From: JBDRMV01 sp043825615
GTDB lineage: Bacteria > CG03
Direction of reading: 5' to 3'
Assembly: GCA_043825615.1 (NCBI GenBank)
Contig: JBDRRS010000005.1
Location: 1-14,159 of the forward strand
DNA length: 14,159 nucleotides
Shown: positions 1 to 6,728 of the stretch, piece by piece
Numbering within the stretch: position 1 is the first letter of the stretch
How the letters are laid out: every line of letters starts with the position of its first letter
Made by a program: the position numbers and the translations under genes
Notes under the pieces: model-generated
What the model saw: the letters and a program-made list of their open reading frames with translations, nothing else
Told to the model about the DNA's origin: nothing
The model's database searches: none

Positions 1-387
1 ACGGTTATTCTTGCGAGCATTATCGAAAAGGAAGCGAAAACAATCCCGGAAAAATTTCTTATTTCGGGAATTCTTCATAACCGTCTCCGCAAACGCTGGC
101 GGCTTGAGTCCTGCGCCACGGTGAGATTCGCGCTGGAAAAATGGAACAAGCCGCTCAGCATAGAGGATACTTTTGTCAAATCGGAGTACAATACTTACAG
201 GCACAGGGGGCTCCCCCCAGAGCCGATATGCAATCCAGGCGCCGTCGCTCTTGCCGCTGCGGCTGCCCCGGAAGAAACCGACCTGATGTTTTTTGTCGCC
301 GCATCTTCCGGAACTCACCGGTTTTCAAAATATTTTGACCAGCACGTAAAGAAGAAGTTTAAGAGGATAAAGAAAAGTGGCTTTTAA
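1..387 (+). CDS. mltG: Endolytic murein transglycosylase MltG (YceG family), C-terminal part, 5' truncated by window edge
   Basis: This is the C-terminal 128 residues of an MltG/YceG-type lytic transglycosylase, a membrane-anchored enzyme that cuts nascent peptidoglycan glycan strands. The reading frame is open from base 1 and ends at TAA 385-387. The visible part starts with the catalytic block LASIIEKEA, whose first Glu of EKE corresponds to the family's catalytic glutamate. It continues with HNRL, the conserved YNTYRHRGLPPEPICNPG block and the closing FFVAASSGTHRFSKYFDQH motif. A slight oddity is SCATV where most relatives have a DPTV-like sequence. The N-terminal membrane anchor and LysM-like part lie outside the window. 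The next gene starts inside this one (11-nt overlap), so the two are probably cotranscribed. Family identification is very secure. Confidence 0.95.
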   Translation, partial: TVILASIIEKEAKTIPEKFLISGILHNRLRKRWRLESCATVRFALEKWNKPLSIEDTFVKSEYNTYRHRGLPPEPICNPGAVALAAAAAPEETDLMFFVAASSGTHRFSKYFDQHVKKKFKRIKKSGF

Positions 388-2137
388 CAGATTCTCTCCG
401 ACGATGCTTTCCGTTTATAAGAAATGTCCGCGGTCGTTTAAGTATCGTTACATTGATAAACTCGGGGAAAGATTCAAACAGCCGAGGCCTTATTTCAGTT
501 TGGGCAATTCCGTTCACAGCACCCTTGAAAAATTTATGGGTTATGAGTTGTCAAAAAGAAATCAGGAGCTGCTTCCGGCCATTCTTGAAAAAGAATGGAT
601 AAGCGAAGGTTATCTCAACAAAGAACATGAAGAAGAATTTTTCCACCGCGCCGTCGATATGCTGAGCAACTTCTATAAATCTGGGGAGTGGGAAGCGAAG
701 CCGGATTTTATTGAACAGTGGTTTGAGGTTGAGATTTGCGATTTTACGCTGATAGGAAAAATAGACCGCATGGACGGTTTAAGCGTCATTGAGTATAAAA
801 CGGGGAATTATATTCCGAGCATTAATGATTTAAAAAGTGATTTTCAGGCAATTATATACTCGCTTGCCGGCAGGGAACTCACCGGCTCGAGCGTTAAAAA
901 CGTAACATTTTACTTTCTCGGCCCAGACAAAAAAATTCCAATTTCAAAGAGCGGGGAAGAACTCGGCGAAGACATAGAAGGAATAAAAAAACTCATCGGG
1001 AAAATAAGAGAGGATAAAGAATTTTTCCCGACGCCGCACAGGATATGGTGTCTTTACTGCGACTTTAACTGCATCTGTCCGCTCGCGGGGGTCATGAGCG
1101 TCGAGGTGGAACCCGCAAAACTTACCGATTTAATGATGAAAGAAACAGAAAATGCTTACAGCACACTCTATGAAATTTTAAATGTCTCGACGACGCTCAG
1201 CGGTATTCTTGATTTTGATATTCTGACAAAACGGGTAATTGAGGTTTTTAAATCATTCAGTGACTGCACGAAACTATTTCTGTTTTTGAAGTCCGCAAAG
1301 GGCAAGTTTTACATAAGAAGTTTGAGCGGCATTGATTCGGACGAAACGCAGAGGGTCAAGAAAGTACTCAATGAAAATCCCGTACTCCTTGAAGGGCGGC
1401 TGCCGAGCGTGCTGTTGAAACCGCTTGGTGATCCGAGGTTTTCGAAATTTTTTTCAGCGCTCAATCTGAATGAGAGAACCTCAGCAGTATTTATTCCTCT
1501 TTTCGCCAGGGAACACCAGATGGGTTCGCTCATCATTGTCCGCGACGAACCGGCGTTTATGCAAAAGGACCTTATTACTTTGAATACTCTTGCGAATATT
1601 ACTCAGATTTCGCTTGACAACTCCATTCATTATACCCAGGCGATAATAGATAATCTGACAGGGCTTTATGTCAGAAAGTACCTGGAAAGGCGCCTGGCGG
1701 ATGAACTTGCCAGATTTAAAAGATTCAGAACGCCTTTTGCCGTGTGTATGTTTGACATTGATCACTTCAAAAGAGTGAATGACACTTACGGACACCCTTT
1801 CGGCGACAGAATTCTTGTTCAGTTTGCCGGTGTTCTGAAAGATTCTTTGAGAAATATTGATATTGTAGCCCGTTTCGGCGGCGAAGAGTTTATGGCGCTT
1901 TTACCTGAAACGGACTGCGCCGCGGGTTACAGTGTCGCCGAGAGAATAAGGAAGAGCGTTGAAGAGCATGTTTTCGGGGATGAGGAAACGCCTGTTAAAT
2001 TGACGACGTCCATCGGTGTTCTGCCTGTTCCGCCGGATTCGGAGAATTTTCAGGAATGTATAGAGAAGGTTGATAAACCGCTGTACCGCGCTAAACAGAG
2101 CGGGCGTGACTGCGTGAAAATTTATGGGAAGGATTGA
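377..2137 (+). CDS. PD-(D/E)XK (RecB/Cas4-like) nuclease with Cys cluster, fused to GAF-like and GGDEF diguanylate cyclase domains
   Basis: A 586-aa three-part fusion. Residues 1-236 are a RecB/AddB/Cas4-like nuclease module. It has FSPTMLSVYKKCP at the start, GNSVH (His47), GKIDRMD (Asp130), VIEYKTG (Glu139, Lys141) and the FQAIIY helix (Gln157). Four cysteines (C17, then C225, C228 and C232 or C234) match the split 4Fe-4S signature of this family. Residues about 258-420 look like a GAF-type sensor domain, inferred from position and pattern only. Residues about 421-586 are a GGDEF domain with FDIDHFKRVNDTYGH, GGEEF at 501-505 and an inhibitory RxxD site (R492, D495), so it should make c-di-GMP and be product-inhibited. 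The GTG start at 377 is needed because the conserved nuclease motif begins directly after it; aagagg lies about 10 nt upstream. Every catalytic residue I can check is present. The domain calls are secure; what a nuclease is doing on a cyclase is unknown. Confidence 0.9.
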   Translation: MAFNRFSPTMLSVYKKCPRSFKYRYIDKLGERFKQPRPYFSLGNSVHSTLEKFMGYELSKRNQELLPAILEKEWISEGYLNKEHEEEFFHRAVDMLSNFYKSGEWEAKPDFIEQWFEVEICDFTLIGKIDRMDGLSVIEYKTGNYIPSINDLKSDFQAIIYSLAGRELTGSSVKNVTFYFLGPDKKIPISKSGEELGEDIEGIKKLIGKIREDKEFFPTPHRIWCLYCDFNCICPLAGVMSVEVEPAKLTDLMMKETENAYSTLYEILNVSTTLSGILDFDILTKRVIEVFKSFSDCTKLFLFLKSAKGKFYIRSLSGIDSDETQRVKKVLNENPVLLEGRLPSVLLKPLGDPRFSKFFSALNLNERTSAVFIPLFAREHQMGSLIIVRDEPAFMQKDLITLNTLANITQISLDNSIHYTQAIIDNLTGLYVRKYLERRLADELARFKRFRTPFAVCMFDIDHFKRVNDTYGHPFGDRILVQFAGVLKDSLRNIDIVARFGGEEFMALLPETDCAAGYSVAERIRKSVEEHVFGDEETPVKLTTSIGVLPVPPDSENFQECIEKVDKPLYRAKQSGRDCVKIYGKD

Positions 2138-3419
2138 CAGTATTTACGAGAAGAAATGCGATTTCAGAGATATTTTTGTGCAGCGCCGGAGCATTGCGCG
2201 TGTTTTCTTTACGCTTTCAAAAATAAAGCACAAGGAAACGGGAGCGGTTGCCGGCGTCGGTTTCAGGTCAGTAAAAGGGGATTTTACAGACATGCAGAGC
2301 GGGGATTTTACGGGCGATACTGAGGAGTTTCTGCGAAAAAAAGGTATTCCGCTTGAATGCAGGAAACCGCGGGTCAATTTCGGTTTTGAAAAGTTTTTTC
2401 TTTTTTTGAAAGAACTGGATTCTTCGTTGCGGGAAAAGGGCGGCTGCAGGGTAAAGAACATAGATATTTCTTTTGCCGTTACGGATTCCGCCGAGGGTGT
2501 ATATGATTGGGAAAAAGTCCTCGTAAAAGAGAGTTACAGGCAGAGATTTACTGTTTCGATAATGGTTGAAGACGGAGACGGGAGAGAAATTTCACGGGAA
2601 CATGTTTTGGCAACGAAGCCATCCGCGGCCGAATTTATGTCCGCCTGCAGGGAGAAAAGTTTTGAAACCCTGTCTTTGGCGCTTAACCTGCTTGAGGCGC
2701 CGCACGCTCCTGTCGGAGAAATGCCCGTTCTGATAAGAAGTACCGCCGGCGGAACGCTGATACATGAAGCAATCGGTCATTCGCTTGAGGCGGATGCTGT
2801 GCGGCTCGGTATTTCCCCCGTTTATGCCGGACGCCTAAATGAAAAAGTGGCCTCCAGCGATGTCACCGTTATCGATGACGCTTCGGCGCAGGATAAAAAC
2901 GGCTCGTATGAATATGACGATGAGGGTGTGCGGAGCGAGCGGGTTATTCTGATTGAAAAAGGAATTTTGAAAAATTACCTTCTTGACAAAAAAGAGGCGG
3001 GTTTTCTGAAATCCGCCTCAAACGGCCACGGCCGCCGGGCTTCATACAAAGAAAAACCGATTCCAAGGATGGGCGTTACGTATCTTGCCGGCGGCAAGTC
3101 GGATTACGGGAAGATGCTCAAGAAAATGAAGAAGGGGCTGATGGTTTCCAAAATGGGCGGCGGGCAGGTTAATCCCGCCAACGGTGACTTTGTTTTTGAA
3201 GTAAGGGAGGGTTACCTGGTGGAGGACGGAAAAGTCGGGCCTCTCGTGAAGGGGGCGACTCTCGCCGGAAACGGCCCGAAGATTCTAAAAGACATAAAAT
3301 ATATCGGCAGGCCCGTCGGATGGGCCGACGGGTTTTGCGGCAAGGACGGACAGACGGTGCCCGTTTCCGACGGGATGCCGGACACTCTCATTCCGGCGGT
3401 TGTCGTCGGCGGACGTTAG
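2124..3419 (+). CDS. tldD: TldD/PmbA family metalloprotease (TldD-type, active-site HExxxH)
   Basis: A 431-aa TldD-type subunit of the TldD/TldE (PmbA) zinc protease, which degrades unfolded peptides and processes some peptide-derived products in the cytoplasm. The zinc motif HEAIGH is at 214-219 and continues SLEAD as in true TldD. The third metal ligand, a cysteine, is in FCGKDGQ (C405). The long GGGQVNPANGDFVFEV and KGATLAGNG blocks of the family are also present. It is somewhat shorter than E. coli TldD (about 480 aa). The ATG overlaps the end of the preceding gene by 14 nt without a clear ribosome binding site, which suggests translational coupling. The usual inactive partner TldE/PmbA is not in this window, so it is encoded elsewhere or absent. 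Confidence 0.95.
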   Translation: MGRIDSIYEKKCDFRDIFVQRRSIARVFFTLSKIKHKETGAVAGVGFRSVKGDFTDMQSGDFTGDTEEFLRKKGIPLECRKPRVNFGFEKFFLFLKELDSSLREKGGCRVKNIDISFAVTDSAEGVYDWEKVLVKESYRQRFTVSIMVEDGDGREISREHVLATKPSAAEFMSACREKSFETLSLALNLLEAPHAPVGEMPVLIRSTAGGTLIHEAIGHSLEADAVRLGISPVYAGRLNEKVASSDVTVIDDASAQDKNGSYEYDDEGVRSERVILIEKGILKNYLLDKKEAGFLKSASNGHGRRASYKEKPIPRMGVTYLAGGKSDYGKMLKKMKKGLMVSKMGGGQVNPANGDFVFEVREGYLVEDGKVGPLVKGATLAGNGPKILKDIKYIGRPVGWADGFCGKDGQTVPVSDGMPDTLIPAVVVGGR

Positions 3420-3455
3420 ATGCTTGATAGCGATGTTTCAATGCGCGATTGTGCA

Positions 3456-3566
3456 GCAGGCGGCATTGCCTTCCAAGCACGCTCACGAGAGCGGCTCGCT
3501 CCGCAGTCCTGCGGGGAGGAAGCAGAGACCCTCGGACTGACGGGCTTGTCAGGCAAAGCCGCCCGC
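3456..3566. repeat. GC-rich, highly self-complementary intergenic element (nested inverted repeats)
   Basis: The 180-bp gap between tldD and the cyclase gene is visibly richer in GC than its surroundings and is packed with inverted repeats. An outer pair, 3456-3471 with 3551-3566, pairs at 14 of 16 positions. Inside it are perfect or near-perfect hairpins at 3480-3493 (CGCTC-acga-GAGCG), 3499-3516 (CTCCGCAG with CTGCGGGG) and 3537-3552 (CTGAC-gggctt-GTCAG). A 61-codon ORF (3420-3605) runs through it, but its Arg/Ala/Gly/Glu-rich product is unlike the neighbours and I do not call it a gene. Possible natures are a dispersed palindromic repeat, a structured RNA leader for the cyclase gene, or an mRNA-processing element. 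No T-run follows, so it is not an ordinary terminator. Confidence 0.55.
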
Positions 3567-3598
3567 CGTGGATATTCGCGAGCGGACGAGGAGGTTGA

Positions 3599-5557
3599 GT
3601 GTTGAAAGTCGATAAAAGTAAATGGACCACTTTTGCGATAGGCGGAGCGGTAACTCTGACCGCCGCTTTGTTTTCCGTTTTCGGCATTCTCAAGACACTG
3701 GAATACAAAACACAGGACTTCCGTTTTCATATCAGAGGCGCGCGACGTGGTTCGGATAAGGTAAGAATCGTCTGCATGGGCGACGAAAGCATCTCCGACA
3801 AGGCGATGGGCCGCTGGCCGTGGAGAAGAAGGTATCATGCGATAATTCTTAACATTTTTTCGAAATACAAACCGGCTGAGGTGATGTATGATGTGCTTTT
3901 TACGGAGAAGTCGGATTATGAGGAGGACGACCGGATTCTTGCGGAGCAGTTTAAAAAACTCAAAGTTTATTTCCCGATGTTCTGCATCATAGATAAGGGC
4001 AAAGCGAAGGAGATAGAAAATCCTTTTCAAAAGATGCTTCTCGACAGAGTTGCGGTTCCGGGCAAAGTAAATGACTCGCTGTTGAATGCCGTTGAACTGG
4101 TCCTTCCCGTTTCCCGGTTTGCAACGGGCGTTGCCGGATCCGGCTACGCCAATGCCGTCCCCGACGACGACGGAACAACGCGGAGGGTCGCTCTTCTGAT
4201 TCAATATAAAGGGAAGATGTACCCGCACATTGCTTTTCTTATGGCAATGCATTATATCGGCGCCGAGTGGAAAAACGTTGAAGTGAATCCCGGTAAATAC
4301 ATAAAAGTCAAAAAAAGCAAAGCAGGCAGTTTTAAGATACCTTTGGATAAAAACAACCAGATGCTCCTGAATTATCCCGGCGGAATAGAAAGTTATAATC
4401 TGATGAGTTTTCTCGAAGTCATTGATTCTTACAGTGAGACGCTCAAGAAAATGAAAAAGGGCCTGGACCATTCAGATGAGAAACTTGTATCCTTATCAGA
4501 TAAGAAACTTGTATCTTTAAAGGACAAGGTGATTTTCGTAGGTCTTACGGCCACCGGCACCGTTGATTTGAGGCCGACTCCGTTTGCCCCGCTGTTCCCG
4601 ATGGTCGGCGTCGTGGCGGCGACTTTCGCAAACATCGTCGATAAAAACTTTTTGATTGCGGCCCCGGAGTTTTTGAATTTTTTAATGGTTTTATTCATAG
4701 GTCTTTTGATTACGGTTATTTCACCGAAATTCAAACCTTTGAAGGGGGCTTTTTTATCGGCGGCGGCCATCCTTGTCTGGTGTGTTATTTCCTATGTCTT
4801 ATTCACAAAGCGTGTGGTCGTACCCGTGTTTTATCCTGTCGGCGCGGGTTTGTTTTCTTTTTTAGGGATTACCGTGTACCGGTTTGCGACGGAGGAGAAA
4901 GAAAAAAAGTTTATCAAAGATACGTTCCAGAGATATGTTTCGCCTTCTGTTGTGGATGAACTGATAGAAAATCCGGAAATGCTCGCCCTCGGAGGGCAGA
5001 AGAGATACCTGACGGTTTTCTTCTCGGACATAAGAGGGTTTACTTCCATGAGTGAGAAAATGCAGCCGGAAGAAGTGGTAAGTATACTTAACGACTATCT
5101 TACGGAAATGACAGCAATAATCTTCAAATACAACGGAACCCTGGATAAATTTATAGGAGATGCAATTATGGCCATATGGGGCGCTCCCAAATATTTTGAA
5201 AATCACGCGGAGCTTGCGGTAAGAGCGGCAGTCGAGATGCAGCAGAAAGTCAGGGAATTATGTGTAATGTGGGAGAAACAGGGACGGAAACAAATAGGAA
5301 TAGGAATGGGTATAAATACGGGAGATGTGGTCGTGGGGAATATGGGTTCTGCAAGTTATTCGGATTACACGGTCATAGGTGATAATGTAAATACCGCTCA
5401 AAGGCTTGAAGCAAATGCCCCAGCCGGGAAAATCATCATTTCCGAGTCGACTTTCAGTGAAGTAAAAAACCTTGTAAAAACAAAGAAGCTGGAACCGCTT
5501 ACGGTAAAGGGAAAGAAAAAGTCCGTGCAGGTTTATGAAGTTCTGGAAATTTTGTAA
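3599..5557 (+). CDS. CHASE2 sensor adenylate cyclase, class III (K/T, IIIb-type catalytic domain)
   Basis: A 652-aa membrane protein. There is one N-terminal helix (about 11-31), an extracytoplasmic CHASE2 domain (about 35-345, including the VRIVCMGDESISDKAMGRWPWRR block), three more helices (about 357-376, 383-402, 409-427) and a cytoplasmic cyclase domain (about 465-652). The cyclase has both metal aspartates (D477 in FSDIRGFT, D521 in IGDAIM), the adenine-selecting Lys517 in DKF, Thr591 in YTVIGD, and the transition-state pair N598/R602. Lys with Thr is the class IIIb pattern, which predicts ATP as substrate and possible bicarbonate response. The GAGGAGGT ribosome binding site at 3588-3595 favours TTG 3602 slightly over GTG 3599; both give the same protein apart from one residue. 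A Crp/Fnr gene follows 8 nt later, so signal production and response are adjacent. An imperfect 24-bp tandem duplication lies within the CHASE2 part. Confidence 0.93.
   Translation: MLKVDKSKWTTFAIGGAVTLTAALFSVFGILKTLEYKTQDFRFHIRGARRGSDKVRIVCMGDESISDKAMGRWPWRRRYHAIILNIFSKYKPAEVMYDVLFTEKSDYEEDDRILAEQFKKLKVYFPMFCIIDKGKAKEIENPFQKMLLDRVAVPGKVNDSLLNAVELVLPVSRFATGVAGSGYANAVPDDDGTTRRVALLIQYKGKMYPHIAFLMAMHYIGAEWKNVEVNPGKYIKVKKSKAGSFKIPLDKNNQMLLNYPGGIESYNLMSFLEVIDSYSETLKKMKKGLDHSDEKLVSLSDKKLVSLKDKVIFVGLTATGTVDLRPTPFAPLFPMVGVVAATFANIVDKNFLIAAPEFLNFLMVLFIGLLITVISPKFKPLKGAFLSAAAILVWCVISYVLFTKRVVVPVFYPVGAGLFSFLGITVYRFATEEKEKKFIKDTFQRYVSPSVVDELIENPEMLALGGQKRYLTVFFSDIRGFTSMSEKMQPEEVVSILNDYLTEMTAIIFKYNGTLDKFIGDAIMAIWGAPKYFENHAELAVRAAVEMQQKVRELCVMWEKQGRKQIGIGMGINTGDVVVGNMGSASYSDYTVIGDNVNTAQRLEANAPAGKIIISESTFSEVKNLVKTKKLEPLTVKGKKKSVQVYEVLEIL
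4472..4519 (+). repeat. Two-copy 24-bp in-frame tandem duplication inside the cyclase gene
   Basis: Copies at 4472-4495 and 4496-4519 match at 22 of 24 positions. They encode SDEKLVSL and SDKKLVSL back to back (residues 292-307), just before the KDKVIFVGLT strand of the CHASE2 domain. The length is a multiple of three, so the frame is kept. Both differences are transitions, consistent with a fairly recent slippage duplication that has begun to diverge. Confidence 0.85.
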
Positions 5558-5565
5558 AATGAAAT

Positions 5566-6255
5566 ATGGTCAAGGCAGAAATTTTTAAGAAAATCCCGGC
5601 TTTTTCAAACCTGACGAATGCCCAGCTCGGAGGCCTCGGAAGATTCAGCAGTGAGAAAAGTTTCAAGAAAGGCGAAATTGTTTTTACCGAGAAATCCGCG
5701 GGGAAGATGCTGTTTTTTGTTCTTTCCGGCAGGATAAAAATTTACAAAAGTACGCCTGCAGGCCACATAAAAATTCTTTCTTACCTGAGCTGCGGGGATA
5801 TTTTCGGCGAAATGTCTCTTTTCGGCGGAGGGGTAAGGTCGGCCACCGCCTGCGCGGGGGAGCCTTCCGTGATTTTGCTTATAAATTCAAGCGATTTCAG
5901 AAAATTTGCTTCTAAAAACGTTAATATCCTGCTTAAAATCATAGCGACGCTGACGGCAAGATTAAGAAAAGCGGACGATGAGATAAAGTCGCTTGCCTAC
6001 AATTCGGTCCTTATAAGGACGGTCTTTGTGCTTTTTGAGTTTGAGAAGCGGTACGGCAGAAAACGGGGGGGGAAAATTTTTATTGACTTTCCGCTGACGC
6101 ACGGCGAAATTGCGGGTAATGTCGGCTCTTCGAGAGAAGTTATATCAAGAATGTTCTCCAAACTTGAAAAGCTTAAATACATCGCCCGCGAGAAAGGCAG
6201 GATAGTAATCCTGAATCCCGCAGGTCTTAAAAAAATTATTTCATTTATCGAGTAA
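5566..6255 (+). CDS. Crp/Fnr family transcription regulator, probable cAMP receptor
   Basis: A 229-aa protein with a cyclic-nucleotide-binding beta-barrel (about 10-115), a dimerisation helix (about 117-145) and a winged-helix DNA-binding domain (about 150-229). The phosphate-binding cassette reads GEMSLFGGGVRSATA, with E82, R91 and S92 at the positions that hold the ribose and cyclic phosphate in cAMP-binding members. The helix-turn-helix LTHGEIAGNVGSSREVISRM (178 onward) carries the R-E-x-x-S-R recognition pattern shared by Crp and Fnr. No N-terminal cysteine cluster is present, so it is not an Fnr-type oxygen sensor. It begins 8 nt after the adenylate cyclase stop with no clear ribosome binding site. 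A TAAAAT hexamer (5555-5560) just upstream could be a weak -10, but no good -35 accompanies it. An unusual run of eight Gs (6065-6072) falls in the linker before the DNA-binding domain. Confidence 0.93.
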   Translation: MVKAEIFKKIPAFSNLTNAQLGGLGRFSSEKSFKKGEIVFTEKSAGKMLFFVLSGRIKIYKSTPAGHIKILSYLSCGDIFGEMSLFGGGVRSATACAGEPSVILLINSSDFRKFASKNVNILLKIIATLTARLRKADDEIKSLAYNSVLIRTVFVLFEFEKRYGRKRGGKIFIDFPLTHGEIAGNVGSSREVISRMFSKLEKLKYIAREKGRIVILNPAGLKKIISFIE

Positions 6256-6299
6256 CGCTGCGCGGTAATAGCGATGGAGTAATTACAAAAGGAGAGACC

Positions 6300-6629
6300 A
6301 TGAAAAAGATTGAAGTCATTTTTCCGCCGGAGCGGCTTGAAAGGGCGAAGAGAGTTCTTTATCCGCTGGACATCGGCGGGATGGTCGTCTCGTCCGTTCG
6401 GGGCATCGGCCTCCAGCGCGGCGAAGAAAAACTGAAACAGATGGAATTTTTTGAATTCCCGAAAGTAAAACTCGAAATTATCGTGAATGACAAACAGGTT
6501 CAGAAAGCCATAGACCTTCTGGTTGAAACAATCCAAACGGGCAAGGTCGGCGACGGAAAAATTTTTGTTTCCGATATAGTGAATACCGTCAGGATAAGAA
6601 CGGGAGAGGATGGAATCCCCGCCGTTTAG
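6300..6629 (+). CDS. PII-like nitrogen/energy signalling protein with shortened T-loop
   Basis: A 109-aa protein of the GlnB/GlnK (PII) family, trimeric sensors of ATP/ADP and usually 2-oxoglutarate. The fold-defining parts are clear: MKKIEVIFPPERLE at the start, GIGLQRG with the ligand-binding Gln39, PKVKLE, the B-loop TGKVGDGKIFV (80-90) and the C-loop RIRTGE (98-103). The T-loop is three residues shorter than usual and reads GEEKLKQMEFFEF. It lacks the YRG tyrosine (Tyr51) that is uridylylated in proteobacterial PII. ATP binding should therefore be kept, while uridylylation at that site is impossible. A strong AAGGAGAG ribosome binding site sits 5-6 nt before the ATG. No ammonium channel or glutamine synthetase gene is nearby; the neighbours are the cyclase and Crp-like genes, so its target is unknown. 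Confidence 0.9.
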   Translation: MKKIEVIFPPERLERAKRVLYPLDIGGMVVSSVRGIGLQRGEEKLKQMEFFEFPKVKLEIIVNDKQVQKAIDLLVETIQTGKVGDGKIFVSDIVNTVRIRTGEDGIPAV

Positions 6630-6691
6630 CGCCGGGAAAAACGGGAAGAAGAGAACGTCTTTAAATAATTGCGTAGAAAAATCACGCGCAT

Positions 6692-6720
6692 TTGACTGAA
6701 CCTTTCCGGTTTTGTAAAAT
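6692..6720 (+). promoter_or_regulatory. Sigma70-type promoter, probably giving a leaderless mRNA
   Basis: TTGACT (6692-6697), a 17-bp spacer and TAAAAT (6715-6720) form a near-consensus promoter. Only 8 nt separate the -10 hexamer from the ATG at 6729, and no ribosome binding site fits in AACGTCTT. The predicted transcription start falls at or within a base or two of the ATG. An imperfect inverted repeat around 6670-6692 (TGCGT ... ACGCGCA) lies directly upstream and could be an activator site. Confidence 0.7.
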
Positions 6721-6728
6721 AACGTCTT

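Noticed and set aside
3420..3605. 61-codon ORF filling the tldD-cyclase spacer, starting right after the tldD stop
   Set aside because: It has no ribosome binding site of its own, an Arg/Ala/Gly-rich composition unlike neighbouring proteins, and the DNA is dominated by inverted repeats that explain its features better.
4001..4030. Frameshift or gene boundary within the long cyclase ORF
   Set aside because: The frame is continuous from 3599 to 5557, with CHASE2, membrane helices and cyclase in the usual order.
3416..4471. 351-codon open frame on the minus strand across the first part of the cyclase gene
   Set aside because: It is antisense to clear CHASE2 coding sequence with conserved motifs; its translation has no recognisable domain and looks like a shadow frame.
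5997..6536. 179-codon minus-strand ORF overlapping the crp-like and PII genes
   Set aside because: It spans the 3' half of one well-supported gene and most of another on the opposite strand and shows no motif.
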